This document shows positions 8,548 to 17,178 of a DNA stretch of 64,000 nucleotides, piece by piece. The position numbers and the translations under genes are program-made. Within the stretch, counting starts at the first letter, position 1; each line of letters starts with the position of its first letter. The stretch spans positions 186,001 to 250,000 of the forward strand of contig NZ_JABJVX010000005.1 in assembly GCF_013155465.1 (NCBI RefSeq), read 5' to 3'. The notes under the pieces were generated by a model. The model was given only the letters and a program-made list of their open reading frames with translations, was not told where the DNA came from and did no database searches. Origin of the DNA: Alterinioella nitratireducens (GTDB taxonomy: Bacteria; Pseudomonadota; Alphaproteobacteria; Rhodobacterales; Rhodobacteraceae).

Positions 8548-8640
8548 GAGGGGTTGGCGCGGGCAAGCGCCTCGCCAACCTGGTCAGATCCGGAAGGAAG
8601 CAGCCACAACGAGCCCCGCTTGGGTCGTCGTCCAACCTCT
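8548..8640 (+). ncRNA. ffs: signal recognition particle RNA (4.5S-type, bacterial small SRP RNA)
   Basis: The conserved Ffh-binding domain is read directly: GGTCAGATCCGGAAGGAAG then CAGCC, with the GGAA tetraloop and the asymmetric internal loop (about 8582-8604). The ends GAGGGGTTGG and CCAACCTCT pair to close one long hairpin of roughly 93 nt, the size of the alphaproteobacterial small SRP RNA. It guides Ffh-bound nascent membrane proteins to FtsY. A well-placed promoter precedes it. There is no U-rich terminator, so the 3' end is probably made by processing. A run of hairpin repeats follows immediately. The dnaX-ybaB-recR genes, often close by in this group, are 5.6 kb downstream. Confidence 0.93.
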
Positions 8641-8650
8641 CACCCCCGTC

Positions 8651-8798
8651 GGGTTCTGCAAAGCAGGTTCCGACGCCCGGCAGGCGGCGAATGCCGCCGA
8701 GAGGGGACGAGGGTTCTGCGAAGCAGGTTCCGACGCGACCGCGCTTTTGCGCCAGCAAAACGCGACGCCCCGGCAGGCGCTGAACAGCGCCGAGAGGG
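8651..8798 (+). repeat. modular tandem hairpin repeats downstream of ffs
   Basis: A 26-bp sequence (GGGTTCTGC, A or G, AAGCAGG, TTCCGACGC) occurs at 8651-8676 and 8711-8736, exactly 60 bp apart, with one difference. A second module occurs at 8676-8704 and 8769-8798 as CCGGCAG, a hairpin, then CGAGAGGG. Its stems are GGCGGC/GCCGCC (8683-8698) in one copy and GGCGCT/AGCGCC (8776-8791) in the other, so two base pairs changed with compensation. A third small hairpin TTTTGC-GCCA-GCAAAA lies at 8745-8760. No gene is visible between 8641 and 9046. Confidence 0.75.
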
Positions 8799-8846
8799 TC
8801 CGTCGATCTCTTCGCACCGCCCCTCTCGCCCCTCCCCCAAAAACTT

Positions 8847-8886
8847 GACAAACCTGTTAGAAAAAGCGGACAAACCTGTCAGGTTT
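8847..8886. repeat. short direct repeat and palindrome
   Basis: GACAAACCTGT occurs at 8847-8857 and 8869-8879, 22 bp (two helical turns) apart. The second copy is half of a 15-bp dyad AAACCTG-T-CAGGTTT (8872-8886). The spacing suggests protein binding on one face of the helix. TTGACA at 8845-8850 could be a -35 element, but no good -10 follows. Confidence 0.45.
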
Positions 8887-9046
8887 TGCACCCCGCAAAC
8901 CCGGCCCGCCCGCAGGAGGCTTCATGGAGATTGCAGCACCCTTCCGGGCCGACGCGGCATAATTTCCGCCGTCTCGACCCGAGCAACAGACCCGCGCGGC
9001 CCCAGGGCCAGCGCCCTCTCATGACTTGCTTCGGGACACCTGAAAA

Positions 9047-10078
9047 TTGACTGACTACACCCTGAAAGACCTCGGCTGGTCGCCTTTCTTCGCGGCGCAA
9101 ACCGATCCTGAAACCCTTGATTTCGCGGCACGAATCAGCACCGTCGCCCGCGACCGCGTCACCGTGCTGTCACCGCATGGCACGCTGATCCTGCGCACGC
9201 CCGAGACGACCGGGGATTATGCCGTCGGCGATTGGGTTCTGACCACGCCCGACCGCGGCGCCGTGGCTGAACGGCTGGAGCGCCAGACCAGCCTCAAACG
9301 CCGCGCGGCGGGGCATGACGTGTCGGCGCAACTGATCGCCGCCAATGTCGAAACCTTCGGAATCGTCACCTCCTGCAACGAGGATTTCAACATCGCGCGG
9401 CTGGAGCGCTACCTTGCACTGGCCGCCAGCGCCGGATGTATACCCCTGATTATCCTCACGAAATCTGACCTGTGCGACGATCCGCACAGCTATGCGAAGC
9501 AGGCCGAGCGGCTGTCACCCCTGGTCGCCGCCGTCACCCTGAACGCCACCGATCCGGACGAGCTGGACACTCTCGCACCCTGGTGCCGGAACGGTCAGAC
9601 GCTGGTTCTGGCCGGCTCCTCCGGGGTGGGAAAATCCACGCTGTCCAACCTGTTGACCGGCGGCGATGCCGCAACGCAAGGCATCCGCGAGGATGACGCC
9701 AAGGGCCGCCACACCACGACATCGCGCGATCTGGCCCGCACCCGGTTCGGCGGCTGGCTCATTGACACGCCGGGGATGCGGTCTCTGCCGCTGGCCGATG
9801 TGGCGGATGGGATCGAGGCCGTTTTCGAGGATATCGAGACGCTGGCAGCCGCCTGCAAGTTCAACGATTGCGCCCATGAGACCGAGCCGGGATGCGCCAT
9901 ACAGGCCGCCGTGGAGGCCGGCGATATTGACCCCAACCGTCTGAAACGATGGCAGAAACTGAAGCGCGAGGATGCCCAGAACTCCGAGGCGCTGCACGAG
10001 GCGCGGGCGCGGCACAGGTCGTTGCACAAGACCTATCGTGGCGCGCAATCGGCCAAGCGGGACCGCGACGGGCGCTGA
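9047..10078 (+). CDS. rsgA: ribosome small subunit-dependent GTPase RsgA
   Basis: This 343-residue circularly permuted GTPase acts in late 30S subunit maturation. An N-terminal OB-fold comes first. The G motifs follow in permuted order: LTKSD (G4-type, about residue 140), then the P-loop GSSGVGKST (about 187-195) and DTPGM (G3, about 240). A C-terminal zinc knuckle is seen as CKFNDCAHE with CAI. The TTG start is chosen because the protein then begins MTDYTLKDLGWSPFF, as its relatives do; no better ATG exists. It is followed convergently by the phosphatase gene only 2 bp away. Confidence 0.93.
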   Translation: MTDYTLKDLGWSPFFAAQTDPETLDFAARISTVARDRVTVLSPHGTLILRTPETTGDYAVGDWVLTTPDRGAVAERLERQTSLKRRAAGHDVSAQLIAANVETFGIVTSCNEDFNIARLERYLALAASAGCIPLIILTKSDLCDDPHSYAKQAERLSPLVAAVTLNATDPDELDTLAPWCRNGQTLVLAGSSGVGKSTLSNLLTGGDAATQGIREDDAKGRHTTTSRDLARTRFGGWLIDTPGMRSLPLADVADGIEAVFEDIETLAAACKFNDCAHETEPGCAIQAAVEAGDIDPNRLKRWQKLKREDAQNSEALHEARARHRSLHKTYRGAQSAKRDRDGR

Positions 10079-10080
10079 GG

Positions 10081-10569
10081 TTACCGGGGCGCGGTGGCCC
10101 AGGCCAGTTGTGCCTCGGTCTCGACCGCGCAAGGGCGCACGGCGCGCAGGCGGATCAGCGCCGCCTGCGCGTCCTCGCCCGCCTCGACCATCAGCCGCAG
10201 CACCGCCATGCCCGAGCGCCCGCAGCCGCCATAGCAATGCGCCAGCACCCCGCCGCCGCTGGAGAGGATGCCTGCTGCCAGCGCCGAGATCTCGGGCCAA
10301 ACCGCCTCCACCCCCTGCCCCGGCGCGCCGAAATCGACGATGGGCAAATGCCGCCAGCCGATGCCGTTCCGGGCCAGGTCTTCGCCCAGATGCGCGGCCC
10401 CGGTCCCCGCCATTTCGGGAAGGGTCGTCATCGACAGAACCAGGTCGGGCTGCCAGTCCAGAATCCTCGATAAATCAACATCGTAAGACGCATCCCGCCC
10501 CGGCAGGCGACACAGGCCAAGCCGACCACCGCCAACCGCAAGGTCGTGGATCGTGAAGCCCGCGCTCAT
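10081..10569 (-). CDS. dual-specificity/protein-tyrosine phosphatase-like protein
   Basis: The product is 162 residues and carries the cysteine phosphatase P-loop in the form HCYGGCGRSG (HC-x5-R) at about residues 109-118. Upstream, the WQPDLVLSMTTLPEM block is the region that supplies the general acid loop in such small phosphatases. There is no signal peptide. The ATG at 10569 overlaps the stop of the preceding gene (ATGA), so the two are translationally coupled; the open frame upstream of 10569 is a shadow. Substrate unknown: either a phosphoprotein or a small phosphorylated molecule is possible. Confidence 0.78.
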   Translation of the reverse strand: MSAGFTIHDLAVGGGRLGLCRLPGRDASYDVDLSRILDWQPDLVLSMTTLPEMAGTGAAHLGEDLARNGIGWRHLPIVDFGAPGQGVEAVWPEISALAAGILSSGGGVLAHCYGGCGRSGMAVLRLMVEAGEDAQAALIRLRAVRPCAVETEAQLAWATAPR

Positions 10570-10865
10570 CCGTCCATGACGATCGCGTAGAGGATGATCC
10601 CGCCCACCAGCAGCACCAGCGCCAGTGCCAGCAGGATCGGCACCAGCGTCAACCGGCGCAGCCAGCGCGCCTCGGCCCAACTACGCACCGACAGCACGAT
10701 CAGCGCAATGACCAGCGCCGCCGCCTGATAGCCGAGAAATCCCTCGATCCGGTTCAGCCCGCGGGCGAAGCCATCGCCGGTCGGCGGCTGAAACATGGCG
10801 TTCACCGACAGCGCCACAGCGACCGCCCAAAGCGCCAGCAAGACCCAGATCACACCCAATCGCAT
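10566..10865 (-). CDS. small integral membrane protein
   Basis: The 99-residue protein has three predicted transmembrane helices (about 4-24, 45-62 and 72-95). The segment between the first two carries the loop QPPTGDGFARGLNRIEGF. It has no recognised family motif. It overlaps the following phosphatase gene by 4 bp, so the pair forms an operon. Function unknown. Confidence 0.7.
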   Translation of the reverse strand: MRLGVIWVLLALWAVAVALSVNAMFQPPTGDGFARGLNRIEGFLGYQAAALVIALIVLSVRSWAEARWLRRLTLVPILLALALVLLVGGIILYAIVMDG

Positions 10866-10924
10866 CGCCCTGTTCCCCCTTGTCCGAGGCCAGCCTAGCG
10901 CAGACCGGCGCCTTTCCCAAAGGC

Positions 10925-12451
10925 TCAGATCACCTGACCGGGATAGGATGCGGCCCAGTCTGCCAGGAACGCGGCCACGGCGTCATCCGCCGCGAACCCG
11001 ATCGCGCGCCTTGGCAGGGCCACGCCATGCTCCAGCGCCAGCCGCAGACAGGCGACATGGTCGCGTTCCGCCCGCGCCGGACAGTTCTCGGAGCCGTGGA
11101 TGATCGTCGACAGCAACGTGCCGCCGTAGGCGTTGACATGGGCGAGGTCCGGTTTCAGCGACAGCAGATAGGCCATCTCTTCCGGCAACCCCTCCCATCC
11201 CGCGATCTGCACGGGCGTGAGTCCGCTCGTGTCGGGCCGGTCATATTCGACGCCAAGCGCCACCAGCGCCTTGATATGAGGCAGTTTTCCGGGCAGGCCC
11301 ACGATCTCGCGGAGGATGTCGCGATAGGCGTCTGGCAGTTTCGCGGGGTCGATCCAGGTTTCCTTTGGCACCACGCCCTCGGCGGCCATGGCCAGCAGGC
11401 CCTCGTCCCGTGTCAGGTCGGTGGCCTTGCCGCGCGCCTCGATGGCGCGGGCCAGATCGGTATTGCCGAAGACACGGGCATAGGCATAGGCCGACGCGCC
11501 CTGATGCACGTGCGCGGGGTCCGCGCCTGCATCCAGCAGCAACCCGACCATTTCGGCATCGCACAGCCGCCGCGCGGCCTGATGCAGGGCGGGTATGGTC
11601 CAGGGGGCCTCGCCGCCCACCTCGCTCTCGTCGAAATCATCGGCCCGCGCGCCGTGCTCCAGCAGCATCCGCACCGCCGCGTGGTCGTGGAAATCCATCG
11701 CCCGCAGCAGGGCGTTGGTGCGCTTTGGGTCGGCCCCGGCGGCCAGCAACAGGCGAAGCCCCTCGTGATGGCCAAGTTCGGTCGAATGATAAAGAGATTC
11801 ACCGTCATTCGGATCGGCCCCGTGATCCAGCAGCCACTCGGCCAGCACCATGTTATCGGCATGGCCGATGGCGAAATAGAGCGGCGACAGCATGTGGTCG
11901 GAGCCTTGCGCAGCCGGCGCGCCCCGGTTCACATCGGCGCCGTGATCGAGCAACATCCGCGCAATCGCCAGCATGTCGCCCTCTCGCTCGGGCCAGAGCC
12001 GGAACATCCGCGACTGCGCCAGATGCACCAGCGGCGGGGCCATGCCACGAAGCTCGGTCGCGGCGGAGGGATTTTCGGCCAGTGTCGCGGCGACCGCATC
12101 GCGTTTGTAGAGCGCCACCTCCAGCCCGAAACTGCCATCGGCAAGGTCGGGCGTCTCCGCAAGCAACCGCTCCACCACCTCCACCTGCCCGTGATGCAGC
12201 GCGATCTTGAGGCGTTGCAGCTTGGCGGCACGGTCCATCCCCATGATCTCGACCGCCTCTTTCAGGGCGGGCCAGCTGGCAAAGCTGTTCTCGCGCGCGA
12301 TCACATGCAGGTAATCGGCGTGCTTCAGGGCCTGGCCCTCGGGGCGCGGCTGATAGGTGGCAATGCGGGCGCACGCATCTGGGGTTCCGGCCTCATGGGC
12401 CTGCCTCAGCGCCTTGGCATCGCGGCGCAACCTGTCTAGGGTTTTCGTCAT
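10925..12451 (-). CDS. ankyrin-repeat protein
   Basis: This 508-residue protein without signal peptide contains degenerate ankyrin repeats from about residue 75 to the end. Typical motifs are MLLDHGADVNRG, WLLDHGADPNDG, LLLAAGADPKR, MLLEHGARAD and LLLDAGADPAH. The N-terminal 70 residues (DRLRRDAKALRQAHEAG) form a helical region found at the front of similar alphaproteobacterial ankyrin proteins. ATG 12451 is preferred, with AAAGG upstream; an earlier ATG at 12466 is also open. Ankyrin arrays bind proteins; the partner cannot be read from sequence. It stands alone, divergent from the Hint gene. Confidence 0.85.
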   Translation of the reverse strand: MTKTLDRLRRDAKALRQAHEAGTPDACARIATYQPRPEGQALKHADYLHVIARENSFASWPALKEAVEIMGMDRAAKLQRLKIALHHGQVEVVERLLAETPDLADGSFGLEVALYKRDAVAATLAENPSAATELRGMAPPLVHLAQSRMFRLWPEREGDMLAIARMLLDHGADVNRGAPAAQGSDHMLSPLYFAIGHADNMVLAEWLLDHGADPNDGESLYHSTELGHHEGLRLLLAAGADPKRTNALLRAMDFHDHAAVRMLLEHGARADDFDESEVGGEAPWTIPALHQAARRLCDAEMVGLLLDAGADPAHVHQGASAYAYARVFGNTDLARAIEARGKATDLTRDEGLLAMAAEGVVPKETWIDPAKLPDAYRDILREIVGLPGKLPHIKALVALGVEYDRPDTSGLTPVQIAGWEGLPEEMAYLLSLKPDLAHVNAYGGTLLSTIIHGSENCPARAERDHVACLRLALEHGVALPRRAIGFAADDAVAAFLADWAASYPGQVI

Positions 12452-12702
12452 CGGCTTACCTTTCATACCGCCCGCGATCCGCTTGATCGGGCAAAGGTCA
12501 AACCGAAGGGTATGTCCGTTCGATATAAGGGGGGTGCCGGTGACGGCTTTCCGCGGATCTGGATGCCTCACCCCGAAGGCTGTTGCACAATAGCCTGAAA
12601 CGCCGGGCTTCACAATTCCCGCATTGCCGGATGGCCAAACTGTGGTAATTTCAAGGCCATGGCAGAGTGGGCGTTCAGATCCGCCTGCCGGGCGGAGCAG
12701 AC

Positions 12703-13698
12703 ATGCCGAAGATCAACGTTACGGAGAATGGTGAGGTCACCGTTGGTGACAACGATTCCGTGCGCGTGGACATCCCCGGCGGCGGGGCGGTGACGATCTC
12801 GGCCGATCCCAATGACGACGTGGACAAGATCAGGATCGAGTTCCGTGACGACAGCCATTCCGACTACGTCACGATCAACCTGTCCAGCTTCGACCAGGAC
12901 GACCTCCGGATCGACATCCACCATTACGATCCCTCCGATTCGATCTCGCTCCTGGGGGCGCTATCGACCTGGGTCGATCCGAACAATCCCGATGAATACC
13001 AGTTCACCTATCTGGGCGCCGACGGAGAGGTGCATACCGGATTCATTCGCGCCAAGGACGGCGGCGAGAAGGATTTTACCGATCCCTTCCAGCCCATTCA
13101 GTTCATGTGTTTCGGCGATGGCACCCTGATTGCCACGCCCGAGGGCGAGGTGCCTATCGAGATGCTTCAGGTCGGCGATCTTGTCCTGACCCGCGACAGC
13201 GGCGCGATGCCCATCCGCTGGATCGGACGGCGGCACATGGACGGGCTGGCCCTGGCCCGCGCGCAGTATCTGCGCCCCATCGCGGTGCGCGCCGGGGCGC
13301 TTGGCGACGGGCTGCCGGTGCAGGATCTGATCCTGTCACCCAATCACCGCGTCCTTCTGACCGACTGGCGGGCCGAGTATCTCTTTGGCGAGGCCGAGGT
13401 TCTCGTGGCCATCAAGGCGCTGGTCAACGACCACAGCATCCTGTGGCAGAGCGGGGCCTGCGGCGTGACCTATAATCACATCCTGCTGGACAGCCACGAG
13501 GTTCTGCTGTCGAACGGGCTGCCCGCCGAAAGCCTGATGCCCGGTCCGATGGCCATGCAGTCGCTGGACAGCCAGTCCATCCGCGAGATCCATGAGATCT
13601 TCCCCGAGTTGTGCGGCCTGGACACCGATCCCGGGGATCCCGCGCGGGCGATCCTCAAGACCTATGAAGGCGCGATCATGGGGCGCGTCGCGGCGTAA
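12703..13698 (+). CDS. Hint-domain protein
   Basis: The 331-residue protein has an acidic N-terminal half (about 1-134, beta-rich, no recognised family, no signal peptide). A Hedgehog/intein (Hint) domain follows, starting at Cys136 in CFGDGTLIATPEG. The later block ILSPNHRVLL carries the block-B His, and HILLDSHEVLLSNG is the typical end block of Rhodobacteraceae Hint_2 proteins. Hint domains rearrange the peptide bond before the Cys and may cleave or ligate the N-terminal part. ATG 12703 with GGCGGAG upstream is chosen over GTG 12667. Such proteins are common in this group, often with RTX-type partners, but their role is unknown. Confidence 0.82.
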   Translation: MPKINVTENGEVTVGDNDSVRVDIPGGGAVTISADPNDDVDKIRIEFRDDSHSDYVTINLSSFDQDDLRIDIHHYDPSDSISLLGALSTWVDPNNPDEYQFTYLGADGEVHTGFIRAKDGGEKDFTDPFQPIQFMCFGDGTLIATPEGEVPIEMLQVGDLVLTRDSGAMPIRWIGRRHMDGLALARAQYLRPIAVRAGALGDGLPVQDLILSPNHRVLLTDWRAEYLFGEAEVLVAIKALVNDHSILWQSGACGVTYNHILLDSHEVLLSNGLPAESLMPGPMAMQSLDSQSIREIHEIFPELCGLDTDPGDPARAILKTYEGAIMGRVAA

Positions 13699-13750
13699 GG
13701 CACGGTGCCGGTGCTTGTCTGCCACCGCGCCGCGCGCCTATGCTGCAGAA

Positions 13751-14134
13751 ATGAGCAAGAGGGAAGACCACGCCCAACAGCGTACCGAGCAGGCCGAGGA
13801 CCGCACCGATTGGGCGCAGGACCGCACCATCCTGGCCAATGAGCGCACGTTCAATTCCTGGATGGGCACCGGGCTTGGCTGTATCGGCGTGGCCATCGCG
13901 CTGAGGGCCGTGTTCGGCGCGTTCGAGCCGACCTGGGCGGCCAAGCTGGTGGCCTCGACCTTCCTCCTGATCGCGGTGCTGATCTTCTGGTCGGCGCGCA
14001 ACCGGGCGCATGAGACGCATGAGCGGCTGAACAGCACCGATGCAAAGCCGATCCAGCGCAAGAATTTCACCCGGCTGGCGATTGTCATGACCACGGCCAC
14101 CCTTCTTGTCGGCGCAATCCTGTGGATGCTGTAG
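13751..14134 (+). CDS. DUF202 (YidH-like) membrane protein
   Basis: The product is 127 residues. A charged N-terminus leads to the family signature DRTILANERTFNSWMGTGL (about 24-42). Three transmembrane helices follow (about 41-58, 66-84 and 106-126). The length and order match YidH/DUF202 inner membrane proteins, whose function is unknown. It lies 52 bp after the Hint gene and 68 bp before dnaX on the same strand; co-transcription with either is possible but not shown. Confidence 0.82.
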   Translation: MSKREDHAQQRTEQAEDRTDWAQDRTILANERTFNSWMGTGLGCIGVAIALRAVFGAFEPTWAAKLVASTFLLIAVLIFWSARNRAHETHERLNSTDAKPIQRKNFTRLAIVMTTATLLVGAILWML

Positions 14135-14202
14135 CGGGCGGGTTGTTGCAGGCGCGGCGCGGCGCTACACCTTTGGCCTGAACCGCAGGGGGATCGCGAG
14201 CC

Positions 14203-15936
14203 ATGACAGACACCCAGACCGGCACCGGCTACCAGGTGCTCGCACGCAAATACCGCCCCGCCAGCTTTGCCGACCTGAAGGGGCAGGAGGCGATGGTGCG
14301 CACCCTCAAGAACGCCTTCGCCGCCGACCGGATCGCGCAGGCCTTCATCCTCACCGGCATTCGCGGCACCGGCAAGACCACCACCGCGCGGATTATCGCC
14401 AAGGGGCTGAACTGCACCGGGCCGGACGGCACCGGCGGCCCCACGACGGAACCCTGCGGGCAATGCCGCAACTGCGTGGGCATCATGGCGGGGCAGCATG
14501 TCGACGTGATCGAGATGGATGGCGCCAGCCAGACCAAGATCGACGACATCCGCTCGAACGTGCTGGACTCGGTGCATTACGCCCCCGCCACCGCGCGTTT
14601 CAAGGTCTATATCATCGACGAGGTTCACATGCTGTCGACCAGCGCCTTCAACGCGCTGCTGAAAACGCTGGAGGAGCCGCCCGCCCATGTGAAATTCATC
14701 TTCGCCACGACCGAGATCCGCAAGGTTCCGGTCACGGTCCTGAGCCGCTGCCAGCGTTTCGATCTGCGCCGGATCGAGCCCGAGGTGATGATCGCCCACC
14801 TGAAATCCATCGCCACCGCGGAAAATGCCGAGATCGCCGAGGAGGCGCTGGCGCTTATCACCCGCGCCGCCGAAGGCTCGGTCCGCGACGCGATGAGCCT
14901 GATGGACCAGGCCATTTCCCACGGCGCGGGCGAGACCACCGCCGACCAGGTCCGCGCCATGCTGGGGCTGGCCGATCGGGGCCGGGTCATGGACCTCTTC
15001 GATCACATCATGTCGGGCGATGCGGCGGGCGCGCTGGACGAGTTGGGCGCGCAATATGCCGATGGCGCCGACCCGATGGCGGTCTTGCGGGATCTGGCCG
15101 AGATCACCCATTGGCTGAGCGTCATCCGCATCACGCCCGACGCCGCCGAAGACCCCACCATCGGCCCGGATGAACGCACGCGCGGGCAGGCGATGGCCGC
15201 CAAGCTGTCGATGCGGGTGCTGACCCGGACCTGGCAGATGCTTCTGAAGGCGCTGGAGGAGGTGGCGATTGCCCCCAACGCGATGATGGCCGCCGAAATG
15301 GCGGTGATCCGGTTGACCCATGTCGCCGACCTGCCGCCACCCGAAGACCTGCTGCGCAAGCTGAGTGACATGCCGGTGCCGCCCGCCCCCGCCGCGCCAT
15401 CGCCAGCCCCCCAGGGCGGTCCCGGCCCCCGCGCCCACGCCCCGCGCGGCCCCTCGGGCGGCGCGGCCCCGGCGCTGGAGGCGCAATCCGACACCGCGCT
15501 GGCCCATTACGCGACGTTCGAGAGGGTGGTCGCGCTGATCGAATCCAACCGCGACATCAAGCTGCTGGTCGAGGTGAAATCCTGCCTGCGCCTGGTCTCC
15601 TACGCGCCGGGACGGATCACGTTCCAGCCGACCGACCGCGCGCCGCAGGACCTTGCGCCGCGGCTGGCGCAGAGCCTGAAGAACTGGACCGGCGTACGCT
15701 GGACGGTGAGCCTGGCCAACGAGGGCGGCGGCCCGACGCTGGAGGAACAGGCCAATGCCGAACGCGACGCGCTCAGGGAAAAGGCGCTGGAGCATCCCCT
15801 GATGCAGGCCGTCCTGCACGCCTTCCCGCAGGCGAAGATCACCGAGATCCGCAGCCGCGAGGACATGGCCGATGAGGCCGCCGTCACCGCCCTGCCCGAG
15901 GTCGAGGATGAATGGGACCCTTTCGAGGAGGACTGA
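14203..15936 (+). CDS. dnaX: DNA polymerase III subunits gamma/tau
   Basis: This is the 577-residue clamp-loader ATPase. It shows VLARKYRPASFADLKGQE at the start and the Walker A motif GIRGTGKTTTAR at about residue 50. Four zinc-binding cysteines are seen in C-x8-CGQCRNC form, followed by the Walker B motif IIDEVHML and the SRC arginine-finger motif in TVLSRCQRFDLRR. Domain III follows, then a Pro/Ala-rich linker (about 390-425) and a tau-type C-terminal domain that contacts polymerase alpha and helicase. I see no A-rich slippery heptamer for a programmed frameshift, so a separate gamma form is not evident. It heads the dnaX-ybaB-recR cluster. Confidence 0.96.
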   Translation: MTDTQTGTGYQVLARKYRPASFADLKGQEAMVRTLKNAFAADRIAQAFILTGIRGTGKTTTARIIAKGLNCTGPDGTGGPTTEPCGQCRNCVGIMAGQHVDVIEMDGASQTKIDDIRSNVLDSVHYAPATARFKVYIIDEVHMLSTSAFNALLKTLEEPPAHVKFIFATTEIRKVPVTVLSRCQRFDLRRIEPEVMIAHLKSIATAENAEIAEEALALITRAAEGSVRDAMSLMDQAISHGAGETTADQVRAMLGLADRGRVMDLFDHIMSGDAAGALDELGAQYADGADPMAVLRDLAEITHWLSVIRITPDAAEDPTIGPDERTRGQAMAAKLSMRVLTRTWQMLLKALEEVAIAPNAMMAAEMAVIRLTHVADLPPPEDLLRKLSDMPVPPAPAAPSPAPQGGPGPRAHAPRGPSGGAAPALEAQSDTALAHYATFERVVALIESNRDIKLLVEVKSCLRLVSYAPGRITFQPTDRAPQDLAPRLAQSLKNWTGVRWTVSLANEGGGPTLEEQANAERDALREKALEHPLMQAVLHAFPQAKITEIRSREDMADEAAVTALPEVEDEWDPFEED

Positions 15937-16005
15937 CGCCGCCTTGTGCGACGCGCCTCGCGCCCGTATCTACAGACCAACGCGATTGATCAGAGGAACG
16001 TGACG

Positions 16006-16350
16006 ATGCTGAAAGGTTTGGGCCAGCTTGGCGACATGGCCAAGGTGATGAAACAGGCGCAGGAAATGCAGGGCAAGATGGCCGAGATGCAGGAAACCCT
16101 CGCCACGATCACGGTCGAGGGCTCCTCGGGCGCGGGCCTCGTGCGCGCCACGGCCACCGCCAAGGGTGAATTGACGGGGCTGGATATCGACCCCTCGATC
16201 TTCGATCCCAATGAAAAGGAAGTGGTCGAGGACCTGATCCTGGCCGCGATCAAGGATGCGCAGGTCAAGGCGCAGGAGCGCAGCCAAAAGGAAATGGCGC
16301 GCCTGACCGAAGGGCTGAACCTGCCCGAAGGCATGAAGCTGCCGTTCTGA
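16006..16350 (+). CDS. ybaB: YbaB/EbfC family nucleoid-associated protein
   Basis: The 114-residue DNA-binding protein is recognisable by [19 protein letters not shown] at the N-terminus and the later block [20 protein letters not shown]. It forms tweezer-like dimers on DNA and is almost always between dnaX and recR, as here. ATG 16006 gives the usual N-terminus; the open frame from 15946 is a shadow extension. recR starts 2 bp after its stop, so expression is coupled. Confidence 0.95.
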   Translation: MLKGLGQLGDMAKVMKQAQEMQGKMAEMQETLATITVEGSSGAGLVRATATAKGELTGLDIDPSIFDPNEKEVVEDLILAAIKDAQVKAQERSQKEMARLTEGLNLPEGMKLPF

Positions 16351-16352
16351 TC

Positions 16353-16952
16353 TTGGCCGACGCCCCGCGCGATATCGAGGCCCTGATCGAGGTCATGGCC
16401 AAGCTGCCCGGTCTCGGCCCCCGCTCGGCCCGGCGCGCGGTCTTGCACCTGATCAAGAAGCGCGCGCTTCTGATGACGCCGCTGGCCGACCTGATGATGT
16501 CGGTCGCGGCCTCGGCGCGCGAATGCCTGACCTGCGGCAATATCGGAACATCCGAAACCTGCGCCATCTGCCTCAGCGAAAAACGCGCCAACGGCCAGAT
16601 TTGCGTGGTCGAGGATGTCGCCGACCTCTGGGCGATGGAACGCGGCCAGGTGTTTTCCGGCCGCTACCATGTGCTTGGCGGTACGCTGTCGGCGCTGGAT
16701 GCGGTGGGGCCGGAGGATCTGCGCATCCCCAAGCTCATGGACCGGCTGGAGCGCGAGGGCGTGACCGAAGTGATCCTGGCCCTGAACGCGACGGTGGATG
16801 GCCAGACCACCGCCCATTACATCGCGGGCGAATTGGAGCCGCGCAATATCGAGGTCACCTCGCTGGCCCAGGGCGTGCCCATCGGCGGTGAACTGGATTA
16901 CCTCGACGATGGCACGATCTCCGCCGCTTTGCGCGCCCGCAAGGCGTTCTGA
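16353..16952 (+). CDS. recR: recombination mediator RecR
   Basis: The 199-residue protein loads RecA with RecF/RecO during gap repair. It has an N-terminal helix-hairpin-helix ([16 protein letters not shown]), a four-cysteine zinc finger (CLTCGN and CAIC) and a Toprim domain ([14 protein letters not shown]), with the C-terminal ending [12 protein letters not shown] typical of the family. TTG at 16353 is the only sensible start and places the gene 2 bp from ybaB. Length is normal. Confidence 0.95.
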   Translation: MADAPRDIEALIEVMAKLPGLGPRSARRAVLHLIKKRALLMTPLADLMMSVAASARECLTCGNIGTSETCAICLSEKRANGQICVVEDVADLWAMERGQVFSGRYHVLGGTLSALDAVGPEDLRIPKLMDRLEREGVTEVILALNATVDGQTTAHYIAGELEPRNIEVTSLAQGVPIGGELDYLDDGTISAALRARKAF

Positions 16953-17112
16953 CGTCAGGATCAAAGATGCCGCTGACATGCGCCAGGGCGGATCCTCGAC
17001 CGGCGCATAGCACCCGCGCCGCAAGCCTCAACATCCGCATCCCCGGCCCCTTCCGCATGACTCCCTGGCAAAGGATCGCCGGACAGGATGAGATCAATTT
17101 GACTAAAATTTT

Positions 17113-17167
17113 CCTTCTTTGTTCCGTAAATATCCCGGGGAGCGCGAGGGGCTGGCCCCTCGCTCCC
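17113..17167. repeat. dispersed intergenic element (copy A): TTCTTTGTTC block plus hairpin
   Basis: CCTTCTTTGTTC, three bases, AAATATCC is followed by a GC-rich hairpin (CGAGGGG 17145-17151 with CCCCTCG 17156-17162, plus outer GGGAG/CTCCC). A second copy of the block with another hairpin lies at 23884-23929. Here the hairpin lies just past the stop of the minus-strand RNase T2 gene and may terminate it. Confidence 0.6.
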
Positions 17168-17178
17168 GCCCTCTCCCC

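Noticed and set aside
8651-8736. CRISPR array
   Set aside because: Only two repeat copies, the intervening DNA holds its own hairpins, and there are no cas genes.
8641-9046. Short open frames between ffs and rsgA as possible genes
   Set aside because: Their translations follow the repeats and hairpins, differ in every frame and show no ribosome site.
13738-15819. 693-codon frame antisense to dnaX and the DUF202 gene
   Set aside because: Low-complexity translation; the plus strand carries two well-conserved genes.
14203-15936. Programmed frameshift in dnaX
   Set aside because: No A-rich or A-A-A-A-A-A-G slippery heptamer found in the region expected for the gamma product.
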